The notes under the pieces were generated by a model, which was given only the letters and a program-made list of their open reading frames with translations, searched no databases and had not been told where the DNA came from. 64,000 nucleotides of DNA from JAUWGC01 sp963753055. GTDB lineage: Bacteria; Bacteroidota; Bacteroidia; Bacteroidales; B18-G4. This document shows positions 45,451-55,600 of this stretch, piece by piece. Both the position numbers and the translations under genes were made by a program. Every line of letters begins with the position of its first letter. The first letter of the stretch is position 1. The stretch covers positions 186,001-250,000 of the forward strand of contig CAVWAP010000002.1 in assembly GCA_963753055.1 (NCBI GenBank), read 5' to 3'.

Positions 45451-46087
45451 AGTCTATAAAATCATTTTCCACTGCCCAGCGAACCAGTCCGGCAGTATTT
45501 TTAGCCCCGGCCTTATGCATAAGATTGGCCCGGTGGCTTTCAACCGTATGGAAGCTGATGAAAAGCTTATCTGCTATTTCCTGGCTGGAGAACTCCCTGC
45601 AGATCAGGTTCAGGATCTCTACCTCCCTGTCGGTAAGCTTTGGAAAGAGATCACGGGTGTTTTCCATCTTCAGCTCCTGGGTCACCAGTCGTAATGAAAG
45701 TCTGTCGCAAAAGTATTTTTCCCCGGCATGAACCGCGCGTATGGCTTTTTCAAGGTTATCCTTGTCAGCATCTTTCAGCAGGTACCCAGATGCCCCGTTC
45801 TTGACCATCCACTTGACAAAACGCTTTTCGTCGTATTGCGACAGGGCAATAACCTTGACCTCAGGGAATTGCTTGCTGACCTTCTTGGTACATTCCAGTC
45901 CATCGAGCATAGGCATATTGATATCCATAAGGATGACATCCACAGCAATGCCCGACTCCAGCCGTTCCAGGACCTGATAGCCATTGTTTGCCTCGGCAAT
46001 GAAATTAAAATCTTCAATATCTGCGAGATTTGCTTTAATGCCGTCGATCAGCAGCTGGTGGTCATCAGCAATAAGGATATTAATCAT
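45449..46087 (-). CDS. LuxR/NarL-type response regulator
   Basis: A 212-residue two-component regulator. The receiver domain has acidic DD at residues 8-9 and the phosphoacceptor Asp in VILMDINMPM (about residue 55). The C-terminal LuxR-type HTH begins LTDREVEILNLI and has HTVESHRANLM as its recognition part. The orphan-looking kinase of the matching class at 41344-43428 is the obvious partner, with the small secreted genes in between as possible targets. Confidence 0.92.
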   Translation of the reverse strand: MINILIADDHQLLIDGIKANLADIEDFNFIAEANNGYQVLERLESGIAVDVILMDINMPMLDGLECTKKVSKQFPEVKVIALSQYDEKRFVKWMVKNGASGYLLKDADKDNLEKAIRAVHAGEKYFCDRLSLRLVTQELKMENTRDLFPKLTDREVEILNLICREFSSQEIADKLFISFHTVESHRANLMHKAGAKNTAGLVRWAVENDFID

Positions 46088-46256
46088 GCCCCTCCGGTTT
46101 ATGTTTTCACATAAGGAAAATCATAGTATCTGGCAGTGCAGCGAGGTCAATCATCGATAAGAATGTTAAATATAGTGAATTTGAGGGGGTTAGTCAAGTC
46201 AGTGACCACTGAACAGTGAACACTGAGCAGTGGTGACCAGTCTTTCTGTTCAGTGA

Positions 46257-46565
46257 TCAGCACATTTGATTGATCATCTTGCACCAGGCATCGCGCTTCT
46301 TGACGACGAAGCGCAGCTCTTTGCCGTCTTTGGTCAGGACCGTGAGGCCGTTGGAGCTGAAAAAACCGGATTTGAAATACAGGAGTTCCTGGATCTCCTG
46401 GGGAACGATCTCAAAATTGTATTCCCTGGTATTGTCGGATGAGGTTTGGAAATATATGCGTTGATTGGTGAGGATCAGTTTTCCTTTAACTTCATTGTTT
46501 TCTGAAAGATGCTGCACATCGCCGGCCATCTTTACCATTTCATTGGCTTTCAAGTCTACTACCAT
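46257..46565 (-). CDS. GRAM/PH-like small protein
   Basis: A 102-residue soluble protein with a beta-rich core: KGKLILTNQRIYFQTSS is the start of a GRAM or PH-like domain, and LTVLTKDGKELRFVV follows. These domains bind lipids or proteins. It is transcribed away from typA. cagtgaacactg words lie downstream. Confidence 0.7.
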   Translation of the reverse strand: MVVDLKANEMVKMAGDVQHLSENNEVKGKLILTNQRIYFQTSSDNTREYNFEIVPQEIQELLYFKSGFFSSNGLTVLTKDGKELRFVVKKRDAWCKMINQMC

Positions 46566-46644
46566 AACGTTCGGTTGTTTCTTATAAGACGAGGGAAAAT
46601 GGGAAACGTTACATTTTGGTGGTTGGTGTGGGTCAGATGCCGGA

Positions 46645-46813
46645 TGATATCTGATTCATGATTCATGATATCTGATATCTGATTTTCTGGTCACAGGCCT
46701 GCCCCTGCGAAGGCAGGGGTCACTGGTCACAGATCACGAATGTGGTAATGACCCCGGAGGGGTCAGATGTTATTAGAAAGATGAAGCATTGTTATAACCT
46801 CACCCCCTGGCCC
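46645..46813 (+). repeat. 169-base direct repeat, copy 1
   Basis: Repeated at 46854-47022 with a single mismatch and a 40-base spacer. It contains gatatctgat words, the 24-base palindrome (46696-46719), the hairpin GACCCCggaGGGGTC, and no open frame. It makes up most of the 587-base gap before typA. Confidence 0.85.
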
Positions 46814-46853
46814 AGGTTGAACAGAGGAACAAAGGAACAGAGGAGTGTTGATT

Positions 46854-47022
46854 TGATATCTGATTCATGATTCATGATTTCTGATATCTGATTTTCTGGT
46901 CACAGGCCTGCCCCTGCGAAGGCAGGGGTCACTGGTCACAGATCACGAATGTGGTAATGACCCCGGAGGGGTCAGATGTTATTAGAAAGATGAAGCATTG
47001 TTATAACCTCACCCCCTGGCCC
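46854..47022 (+). repeat. 169-base direct repeat, copy 2
   Basis: Second copy of the unit at 46645-46813. The near-identity indicates a recent tandem duplication. A 12-bp-arm palindrome (47020-47044) follows immediately and overlaps its end. Confidence 0.85.
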
Positions 47023-47044
47023 CCTCTCCAATTTGGAGAGGGGG
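47020..47044. repeat. 12-bp-arm palindrome before typA
   Basis: CCCCCTCTCCAA pairs with TTGGAGAGGGGG around one T. It is related in composition to 14940-14963 and 32600-32623. Confidence 0.7.
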
Positions 47045-47118
47045 AAAAGGGGGCCGGGGGGTTAAGGGGGTGAGGTGAAATAAATAAAGAAAAATGCTGA
47101 TTGTGAGTAGCTTTAGTG

Positions 47119-47126
47119 TACTTTTG
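47119..47126 (+). promoter_or_regulatory. -7 box TACTTTTG of typA
   Basis: TAnnTTTG match 27 bases before the ATG at 47153. A -33 TTG at 47101-47103 is closer (15 bases) than usual. Confidence 0.5.
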
Positions 47127-47152
47127 CGGGCTGTTTAAGAAGTAAGTGCATT

Positions 47153-48958
47153 ATGGATATAAGAAATATAGCAATCATTGCGCATGTTGATCATGGTAAA
47201 ACAACCATGGTCGACAGGATCCTGCACCAGGTGAAGCTGTTCAGGGACAACCAGGAGATGCAGGACCTGATCCTGGATTCGAATGACCTGGAGCGGGAGA
47301 GAGGGATCACAATCCTATCTAAGAATGTTTCAGTAAGGTATAAAGGAACGAAGATCAATATCATTGATACCCCGGGCCACTCGGATTTTGGCGGAGAGGT
47401 GGAACGAGTCTTAAATATGGCCGACGGGGTCCTGCTTCTTGTTGATGCCTTTGAAGGTCCTATGCCTCAGACAAGGTTTGTCCTGCAAAAAGCACTGGAG
47501 CTTGGCCTGAAGCCTATTGTGGTTATTAATAAAGTTGACAAGCCTAACTGCAACCCGGACGAAGTGCATGAAGATGTTTTTGAATTGATGTTTGCTCTCG
47601 ATGCGACTGACGAGCAACTTGCTTTCCCGACGGTTTATGGCTCGTCGAAGCAGGGATGGATGGGACCTGACTGGAAAACACCAACCCATGATGTGGCCTA
47701 TTTGTTGGATACGATTATTGAGTATTTTGAGCCTCCTAAGGAAAACCCCGGGACCTTACAATTGCAGGTCAGCTCATTGGATTATTCATCGTATACAGGG
47801 CGGATTGCCGTAGGAAGAGTGCACAGAGGAAGTATCATGATGGGCGACCAGGTTTCTATTGTTCAGAGAAACGGTCTGGTCAATAAATCCGTTGTGAAGG
47901 AGTTATACCTTTTTGAAGGGCTGGGCAAAGAAAAAATCAAGACAGCAGTTAAATCCGGTGAGATCGTGGCGATCATGGGCCTTGAGAACTTTGACATTGG
48001 AGATACCGTGGCCGATTTTGAGGAACCTGAGGCCTTAATACCAATCTCTATTGATGAGCCTACGATGAGCATGCTTTTCACCATTAACAACTCACCATTT
48101 TTTGGTAAAGAAGGGAAATATGTCACATCAAGGCATCTGAGGGACAGGTTATTTAAAGAAACCGAAAAGAACCTGGCATTAAGGGTTGAAGAAACCGATT
48201 CACCCGATCGCCTGAATGTTTACGGCCGTGGTATCCTTCACTTATCTATCCTGGTAGAAACGATGAGAAGAGAAGGCTATGAGTTTCAACTGGGCCAGCC
48301 CAAGGTGGTTATAAAAGAAATTGATGGGTATAAAAATGAGCCGGTAGAGCTCTTATATGTAAATGTAGCCGAGGAATTTTCCGGGAAGGTCATTGAGATC
48401 GTCACCAAACGTAAGGGCGACATCATGAATATTGAGAAGAAGAATGACAGGACAAACCTTGAGTTTAAGATCTCGGCCAGGGGCTTGATTGGACTAAGCA
48501 ATCCTATACTTACTGCCACTGAAGGCGAAGCAGTAATTTCGCATCGCTTTAAAGGCTATGAGCCATGGAAGGGTGAGATACAGCGCAAGAGAAACGGTGC
48601 CCTGATCGCTATGGAAACAGGAACCTCCATCGCTTACTCTATCGACAGAATGCAGGACAGGGGAAAGTTCTTCATTGATCCCAACGAGGCCATTTATGCA
48701 GGACAGGTGATCGGGGAGAGCACCCGGTACGATGACCTTGTGCTGAATGTGATCAAAACCAAGAAACTATCCAATATGCGTGCTGCCGGCTCAGATGAAA
48801 AGCTATCAATTGCCCCGGCCATCAAGTTCTCCCTGGAAGAAGCCATGGAATATATTGGAGATGATGAATATGTCGAAGTCACCCCCAGGTCCATCCGCAT
48901 CCGAAAGATCCTTTTGGGCGAGCTGGATCGGAAGAGAAGGAAAGCCAGTGAACACTGA
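47153..48958 (+). CDS. typA: Ribosome-associated GTPase TypA/BipA
   Basis: A 601-residue translational GTPase that binds ribosomes during stress and cold. G-domain motifs: AHVDHGKTT (G1, residues 10-18), ERGITI (G2), DTPGHSDF (G3) and NKVDK (G4). EF-G-like domains follow, and the C-terminal part has AAGSDEKLSIAP and RKILLGELDRKRR. Full length. Its stop lies in cagtgaacactg words, which start a long repeat-filled spacer. Confidence 0.96.
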   Translation: MDIRNIAIIAHVDHGKTTMVDRILHQVKLFRDNQEMQDLILDSNDLERERGITILSKNVSVRYKGTKINIIDTPGHSDFGGEVERVLNMADGVLLLVDAFEGPMPQTRFVLQKALELGLKPIVVINKVDKPNCNPDEVHEDVFELMFALDATDEQLAFPTVYGSSKQGWMGPDWKTPTHDVAYLLDTIIEYFEPPKENPGTLQLQVSSLDYSSYTGRIAVGRVHRGSIMMGDQVSIVQRNGLVNKSVVKELYLFEGLGKEKIKTAVKSGEIVAIMGLENFDIGDTVADFEEPEALIPISIDEPTMSMLFTINNSPFFGKEGKYVTSRHLRDRLFKETEKNLALRVEETDSPDRLNVYGRGILHLSILVETMRREGYEFQLGQPKVVIKEIDGYKNEPVELLYVNVAEEFSGKVIEIVTKRKGDIMNIEKKNDRTNLEFKISARGLIGLSNPILTATEGEAVISHRFKGYEPWKGEIQRKRNGALIAMETGTSIAYSIDRMQDRGKFFIDPNEAIYAGQVIGESTRYDDLVLNVIKTKKLSNMRAAGSDEKLSIAPAIKFSLEEAMEYIGDDEYVEVTPRSIRIRKILLGELDRKRRKASEH

Positions 48959-49140
48959 TCACTGAACAGTGATATTGTTATACTGTTAAATTGTTAAACT
49001 GTTAAACTGTTATTTTCAATCTCTTTTCTCCCCGCCTTCGGCGGGATGTCCCTCGGCTTTGCCTCGCTCCACTTCTCTCTTTTCTCTTCTCTCTTCTCTC
49101 TTCTCTCTTTTCTCTTTTCTCTTCTCTCTTCTCTCTTTTC
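48945..49140. repeat. Composite spacer: cactgatcactg words, attgttaaactgtt words, 52-base header, (ttctctc)n
   Basis: In order: typA-end words (48945-48976); gttaaattgttaaactgtt words (48967-49012); ttttcaatctctt; the header (49027-49078), one mismatch from 31451-31502; then a heptamer/hexamer ttctctc array. The third spacer at 56276-56370 has the same modules without the header. Confidence 0.75.
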
Positions 49141-49219
49141 CTCCCTCTTCTTCTTTCGAAATTTTTGTTCCTGCCAACTATTTTCGTATCTTGTATGCCT
49201 CTATATAAGAGTGGTCACA

Positions 49220-50497
49220 ATGAAAAAACTTACCCTAATCTTGTTGCTTTTAAGTTTTAATTCAGTTTACGGGCAATGGACCCAGGTTTTCCCCACACCT
49301 TACAGATATGTGAATGTGGATTTTTTTGATGAAAACATCGGGTTTATTGTTAGCCTGGAAGAAGTATATAAATCCACTGATGGCGGAGATTCCTGGCAAA
49401 CAGTGACAATCCCGGGTTCAAAAGAATATTATAGCGATATTGTGATGATTGACAATGACATTATCTGGAATGTTTCAGGCGGTTATTGTAAATCGCCGGG
49501 AAATGGTGTCGTATGCAAATCGGAAGATGGTGGAAATACCTGGGAAGTCAAGCTGATAGATATTGCCCTGGATTTCTACGAGCTTTATTTTTTTAATGAA
49601 AATATTGGATTCCTATGTACCAATGACACTCGTTATTATTCTACCACAGATGGTGGCGAAGCATGGACCTTATCAGATGAAATGCCTACGGATTGGATCA
49701 ATAATTTTCATTTTATTAGTGAAGACACAGGATGGATATGCGGGGGAGGTGATTTATATTACATTGCCAAAACCACAGATGGAGGCATCAGCTGGGAGAC
49801 ACAGCTGAATGATCCACCGCCGGAATACAACTGCATATTGGATATTGAGTTTGTCAATAACCTGAAAGGTTTTGCATCTGCAGGTAACCGGACTTTTCTT
49901 ACTACAAGTAACGGCGGCGATACATGGGAGTACATTGCGACAGCACTGGATCCGGGTGTATTGGTTGGACTGCCCGCAGACTACCGCATATGGGACATCG
50001 AGTTCATTGATGAGAACCTTGGATGGATAACCGGAGGACCCTGCTGAGGTGATCCGGGCCAGTTTATCATGTCGACAACCGACGGAGGTACTACCTGGCA
50101 AATGGACGTACTTGACGATTATCCAGATGAAACAGAGTTAAGGGCATTGGACTTTATCGATTCCGGTTATGGATGGGCCACGGGAGTTAGCGGGCTTACG
50201 TTGAAGACCCATTTCCCGGTAAATATTGAGGAGAATAATACTGTTTCAGGCCTAAGCATATTTCCAAATCCTTTCACTACCTCCACAACCTTTGAATACG
50301 ATCTGGCAAAGCCAGGTGATGTACAGTTTACAATTTACAATGTACAATCTCAGATTGTGTTTAGGATGCAGGAAAAGCAGGATAAAGGAGTGCAGAGGGT
50401 TATATGGAGTGCGGAAGGGTTGCCGGCGGGGATGTATTATTGCAGGATCATGGCTGAAGGTAAGGTGGGCAGTGGGAAATTAGTGGTAAGTGATTAG
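49220..50497 (+). pseudogene. YCF48-like repeat protein with T9SS sorting domain, interrupted by TGA
   Basis: One reading frame from ATG 49220 to TGA 50495-50497, broken by a single in-frame TGA at 50045-50047. Upstream: signal peptide and repeats of the BNR/YCF48 type (STDGGDSWQTV, SEDGGNTWEV, TTDGGEAWTL, TTDGGISWET, TSNGGDTWEY). Downstream of the TGA the same frame continues with TTDGGTTWQM and a type A T9SS sorting domain (IFPNPFTTST...GSGKLVVS). The site reads PC-stop-GDPGQF and would be Trp with a G at the third position. Either a mutation truncates the protein before its sorting signal, or the base is miscalled. Extending the start to 49046 is wrong, since that runs through the microsatellite. 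Confidence 0.8.
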
Positions 50498-50526
50498 TGG
50501 TTAGTGTAAATATATCTATATTTTAT

Positions 50527-50557
50527 TTTGCGATTTACTACATATTGTGTAGTTTTG
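50527..50557 (+). promoter_or_regulatory. Bacteroidota promoter for the AbiE pair
   Basis: TTTG at 50527-50530 and TAGTTTTG at 50550-50557, 19 bases apart, an excellent match. Transcription would begin a few bases before the ATG at 50571, leaving almost no leader. Confidence 0.75.
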
Positions 50558-50570
50558 TGCAAACGTGATT

Positions 50571-51368
50571 ATGGTTGAAAAATCCACATATAATTACATT
50601 GACGACTACTTGAACGAAATACAGGCTAAAGGGAGATATTCAGTAACATTCGATGAATTAAAGAACCGCTTTAATGTTTCTGAAAAAGCCCTGCTGCAAA
50701 ACATTTACCGCCTAAAACAAAAAAAACAGCTTGCGCAAGTACGAAAAGAATTTTATGTAATTATTCCGCCTCAATATTCCTACAGAGGAATGGTACCTCC
50801 TACTCTTTTTGTCGATGATATGATGGACTCGCTGAACAGGGAATATTATGTTGCACTTTTCTCAGCAGCGGCTTTACATGGAGCAGGTCATCAGCAACCT
50901 ATGGAATTTCAAATAATAACAAAAAAGCCTCCTCTTCGAAACATTAAAAATCAAAAGCTGACCATATCATATTTTATAAAAACAAATTGGCAACCTGACC
51001 TAATCATAAAAAAGAAAACCGAAACCGGGTATCTTAATGTTTCTTCACCTGAATTGACTGCTTTCGATTTTGTACTACACCATAAAAAGATTGGTGGGTT
51101 AAACCGTATAATTCCCATTCTCGAAGACCTGACAGATATGATAAAGCCTTCAATACTGTTAAGAACTGCTAAAAGTCAAAAAACATCTAATGTTCAGCGG
51201 TTAGGATTTCTATTGGATGAATTAGGTAAAGAAGCTCTTGCTAATTCCATACTCAGAATATCCGGCTTATCACCTAATTACATTCCTTTATCGCTTGCAC
51301 ACAAAGAGCAGTCGGGATTAGTTAATGAAAAGTGGAAAGTAATCATCAACACAGAACTCGACATTTAA
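50571..51368 (+). CDS. AbiEi-type antitoxin / transcription regulator
   Basis: A 265-residue protein of the type IV toxin-antitoxin system AbiE. An N-terminal winged helix (LKNRFNVSEKALLQNIYRLK) represses its own promoter in known systems. The rest neutralises the toxin's effect; LFSAAALHGAGHQQP is a hallmark segment as I recall it. The ATG at 50571 is preferred over GTG 50565. Its TAA overlaps the toxin's ATG (TAATG). The region is more AT-rich than its neighbours, as expected of acquired defence genes. Confidence 0.87.
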   Translation: MVEKSTYNYIDDYLNEIQAKGRYSVTFDELKNRFNVSEKALLQNIYRLKQKKQLAQVRKEFYVIIPPQYSYRGMVPPTLFVDDMMDSLNREYYVALFSAAALHGAGHQQPMEFQIITKKPPLRNIKNQKLTISYFIKTNWQPDLIIKKKTETGYLNVSSPELTAFDFVLHHKKIGGLNRIIPILEDLTDMIKPSILLRTAKSQKTSNVQRLGFLLDELGKEALANSILRISGLSPNYIPLSLAHKEQSGLVNEKWKVIINTELDI

Positions 51369-52156
51369 TGATCCCGAGGAGATTCATCGAAGAATGGAAG
51401 GAATTTGCATTATGGCCAGAAAATGCACAGGTAGAACAGGACCTTGTTATTGAGAAGGCATTGTTGCAATTGTTTTCTGATCCATTTTTAAATAAACAAT
51501 TGGCTTTCAGAGGGGGTACAGCTTTACACAAGATCTTTCTGAAACCACAGGTACGTTATTCCGAAGATATTGACTTGGTACAAATAAAAAGCGAACCTAT
51601 AAAGGAAACAATAGCTGCTATTAGAAAACAATTCGACTTTTTAGGCAAGCCATCTGTAAAACAGAAAATGAACAATAACACCCTGGTTTACAGATTTGAT
51701 TCTGAAATACCTCCAATCGTTAATTTAAGATTAAAAATCGAAATTAATTGCAGGGAACACTTTACAGTATTAGGATACAAAGAGGTTGAATACAACATCG
51801 AAAATTCCTGGGTAGCTGGTTCTTGTAAACTCATTTCATTTGAAGTAGAAGAAATGCTTGGCACCAAATTGCGAGCACTTTATCAACGTAAAAAAGGTCG
51901 GGACCTGTTTGATTTGTACTATGCTTTAAACAATCTTAATATAGATATAGAGAAGGTTCTAATATGTTACAAAAAATACATTTCATCTTCAGTGGAAAGT
52001 CCTCCTACTCAAAAGCAATTTTTGCTAAACATGGAACACAAATTGAAAGATTCAGATTTTAGCGGTGACATTTACGGATTACTAAGGCCGGGTATTGAGT
52101 ACGATCAAAATAAATCATACCAATTGATAAAGACGGAACTCATAGAAAAGATTTAA
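51368..52156 (+). CDS. AbiEii-type nucleotidyltransferase toxin
   Basis: A 262-residue nucleotidyltransferase of the AbiEii/MNT-like class, the toxin of a type IV system linked to phage abortive infection. The catalytic motif is FRGGTALHK (GG-T/S) followed by RYSEDIDLVQ (S-x-D-x-D-L), with later Asp/Lys residues. The start at 51368 overlaps the antitoxin stop; the upstream ATG at 51332 lies inside the antitoxin gene and is not favoured. Confidence 0.87.
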   Translation: MIPRRFIEEWKEFALWPENAQVEQDLVIEKALLQLFSDPFLNKQLAFRGGTALHKIFLKPQVRYSEDIDLVQIKSEPIKETIAAIRKQFDFLGKPSVKQKMNNNTLVYRFDSEIPPIVNLRLKIEINCREHFTVLGYKEVEYNIENSWVAGSCKLISFEVEEMLGTKLRALYQRKKGRDLFDLYYALNNLNIDIEKVLICYKKYISSSVESPPTQKQFLLNMEHKLKDSDFSGDIYGLLRPGIEYDQNKSYQLIKTELIEKI

Positions 52157-52311
52157 TACTGATATTAATGCGCCTCTATTCGTCTCTATGTTCCTCTATG
52201 CGACCCCTCCGGGGTCGTAGATGTATCCTGTGGCTTCCCTTTTTTAGAAACATATGATCCGATCCGCGGATCAAGAACACTTCTGCAATCGTTATTCGTT
52301 AATCTGATATC

Positions 52312-52372
52312 AAAAAAGCTCCGCCCTACGTCCGCCGTAGCTTTAGCAGAGGCAGAGGGCGAAGCTTTTTTT
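52312..52372. repeat. A6...T6-bounded hairpin element, copy 1
   Basis: Arms AAAAAAGCTCCGCCCT and AGGGCGAAGCTTTTTT pair at 15 of 16 positions around a 28-base loop with tccgccgtagctttagc. An inverted relative lies at 56379-56438 beside tRNA-Arg. It can work as a two-way terminator; it lies between the AbiE genes and the next gene. Confidence 0.7.
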
Positions 52373-52376
52373 GTAG

Positions 52377-52477
52377 CCCCTGATGGAATATTATCGAACG
52401 ATTATATAGAAGATTTAAAGAAAATCTATGATCTGATACCGGTTTTGGAGGATTCCGGGTTAGTACTCTCACATTAG
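52377..52477 (+). pseudogene. Coding-like fragment of about 30 codons
   Basis: From the A6...T6 hairpin to TAG 52475-52477 the plus strand reads NDYIEDLKKIYDLIPVLED and then SGLVLSH, in a normal-looking amino acid mix, without an obvious start. It may be the 3' end of a lost gene. The rest of the 52157-52661 gap (about 500 bases) holds repeat words and no other gene that I can support. Confidence 0.3.
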
Positions 52478-52661
52478 CCAGTATTACCGAAGTGCCTCAA
52501 TGGAGGGATATTAAGATGCCTCGCTGGAATCTAACCTATTTTATGAACCCGTAATTTCAAATTTAGTCAAGCTGCCACAGTGCTTCTCATTTGCACAAAG
52601 ACAAATATTTCCTTAACTTAGATGTGTATTTGATAAAAGAAGGTGAAAATTTGTTCATCTC

Positions 52662-55600
52662 ATGTATACTGCAAATTGCATAGAAAGTCGTGTTAGGTCA
52701 AGATTGGTTGTTATATTTTCGGTCTTTCGTATAATTGCTATATTATCTATCTTCCTTTGCAGCATAGAAAGCTATTCCCAACCCAATAAACGTACGAATT
52801 TCTGGTATTTTGCTGATTCTTGTGGCTTGGATTTCAATAGCGGAATGCCTGTTGAAGACTTCTCAGGATTGTCATACACACAAGGATTCGGGGTCACAGG
52901 TTCTGTAATGAGTGACACCAATGGGAATTTACTTTTTTATTCCAACGGTCGACAAATTTGGAACAAAGAACACGAATTGATGAATAATGGATATGTTGGT
53001 CCACCCTATGATCCCGGCACCCAGTCTTCAATTGCTTTTCCTCAACCTGGATCAGACAGTATTTACTACATTTTCACTTCAAGATACATTGATGAACAAT
53101 TTCCAATGTTTTATTATATAGTTGATATGAGCCAAAATAATGGCTTGGGCGAAGTTACCGACATCGTATATCTCCCTTCATACTGTGACGCTACAGAAAA
53201 GCTGACTGCAGTTTATCAAAATAACAAAACGGATCTATGGGTTGTAACCCGTAGTTTTAGAGATAAAAGATATGCTTCTTTCCAAGTTACTACAGAAGGG
53301 GTAAACAACAATCCTGTTTTTAGCCCGGCTCCCGAAGAAAATTTCTCAAGTGGTTGGGATTATGCAGGCATTATGAAAGTTTCTTATGATAAGAAATATA
53401 TGGTATCCTGTTTCCCTGGAGCAGGGGCCAGCAGGGCAAAAGTTGAAGTCTGTAAAATCGACATTCAATCAGGTAGCATCACCCACCTATATTCTTTTAA
53501 GCTACGAGAATTAGTATATGCCAGCCCTCCTTATAGGACATATAGTTGCGAATTCTCTCCTGACTCGAAATACATGTATCTCTCAGGAGTGATATTTACA
53601 GATTCAATAACTCATGTGTTTCAATTTGATATGCAATATATCGAGGATTCAACCGCGTTTGAACAATCCATTACCCAAATTGGTGTTGGGCAAGGCAACA
53701 GCCTTCAACTTGCACCAGATGGTAAAATATATTGCTTTGGAATAGACCCATATTTAGCATGGTTTTATCCGGAAAATAATTATGTCGGCATAATTCATAA
53801 TCCTGAAAAACGAGCCATTGCCTGCAATTATGAAGCCAATGCATTCTTAATTGACTATGGGACAGTACGCTACGGGACGGTTAACCTTGTGACTGATTTT
53901 CTTTTCCGTTTTGATTTTGAAGGTATCTGCGAAAGCGACACTTTTACTTTCGATCCCTGGTTTTTTCCTGAGCCAACTTACATAGAATGGAATTTCGGTG
54001 ATGTATTATCGGGAGCAAATAACACATCAACAATCCCTCATGCCACCCATAAATTCACAGATGGGGGCAGTTATGAAGTCTCTGTCCATGTGGAATATCC
54101 GAATGGGCGTATTGAAGAAACCTCAAGGGTAGTGGAAGTTGTATATGCTCCCGAGCCGGACCTTGGAACAGATACAACTTTTTGCTCTACCAGTGGTATC
54201 ACTTTGGATGCCGAATGCGGAGATCATTTCTACTTATGGAGTACGGGGGCTTTTGGAACAAGTCAGATTACTGTTTCAGATACAGGATGGTATTGGGTAA
54301 GGGTGGAGAATAATGCAGGATGTTTTGAAACGGATTCTATTCATTTATCTGCTTATCCTCCTGCATTTGTTGATACTACAAGTCTGGTAGTAATCCCAAC
54401 AACCTGTGGAGGAAGCATGGGAGCAATCACTGGTCTGGCATTCTCAGGAATCCCCCCGTTTTCATACATATGGACAAATGATATTGGAGATACAATATCA
54501 AGCAACCTGGATTTATTTCATCTTGCAGTCGGTAATTATACATTGCATGTGACAGACGGCAACGGTTGTAACTCTTTAATTGGACCTTACACAATCCATG
54601 ATGCCGGGGATGTATTGATCGATGATGTAACCTACTCCTCAGAATACTGTGACCAGCAGAATGGCACTATAACTGTCACAGCTACATCCGGGCTAACGGA
54701 AATGCTGTTTTATTCTCTTGACAATGGTACTACCTACTACAATAACCAGGGCAATTTTACTGAATTGCCTGCTGGATCATATGCTGTCAGGGTAAAGGAC
54801 TCCACCGACTGCCAGGATGTATATATCTACAATCCGATTATTATTGAGAACATACCCGGCCCACAGTTAGATAATGTAGTAGTTACACCATCGGTCACAG
54901 GGCAGAATAACGGAGCTATAGAGATTATTGCTTCAGGTAGCGGAGATACCTTGTATTACTCTAATGATAACGGATCATCCTATCAAATTAACAACGGATG
55001 GTTCTCAAACCTATCTGCAGGCTTTTATAACTGCATTGTGATGGATGAGAATGGCTGTGATACAACCTTTATCGTAGAAGTTACGGAAGAAACCATCCTT
55101 CGTCTACAAGCTATAGCTGGTGATGATGAAGCCTGTCCAGGTAATGCTGCATTTGTTCCACTTATTGTCACAAATTTTCAGGATGTTGCAACATTTAGGA
55201 CTAATCTACTTTACAATAACACCCTTTTGGATTGCCAGGGTTATGCCAATGCAAATGCACAGCTGGAAGATTCGCTGGAGGTTATTGTTTTTCCCGCAGA
55301 AGGAAGGATAGAACTGAGCTGGTCATCAACATCCGTGACACTGCCTCAACAATCTATTCTAACTGACCTGGTCTTCTCATCTACTATTCCTGGAATCAAC
55401 CAGATTGAATGGGATGGGCAGCAAGGATCAAGCTATTTCCTGAACTCCCTGGGAGATGATATCCCGGTAGATTATTACATGGGAAATGTTAAGATATACA
55501 ACGAAGTATCTGTGGCACTTGATCCCTCTCTTGAAGCCTGTGAAGGTGATGATATTACGATAATGCCACAGCTTCTGTCAAGCAATGGTGAGGTCAGCTA

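Noticed and set aside
49046..49219. Earlier start for the YCF48-like gene
   Set aside because: The extension is the heptamer array; a proper signal peptide begins at 49220.
50045..50047. Selenocysteine codon in the YCF48-like gene
   Set aside because: No convincing hairpin follows the TGA, and the protein is a secreted repeat protein with no redox site; Trp to stop is simpler.
51332..51367. Earlier start for the AbiEii-type toxin
   Set aside because: It would overlap the antitoxin by 37 bases; the TAATG junction at 51368 is typical of the pair.
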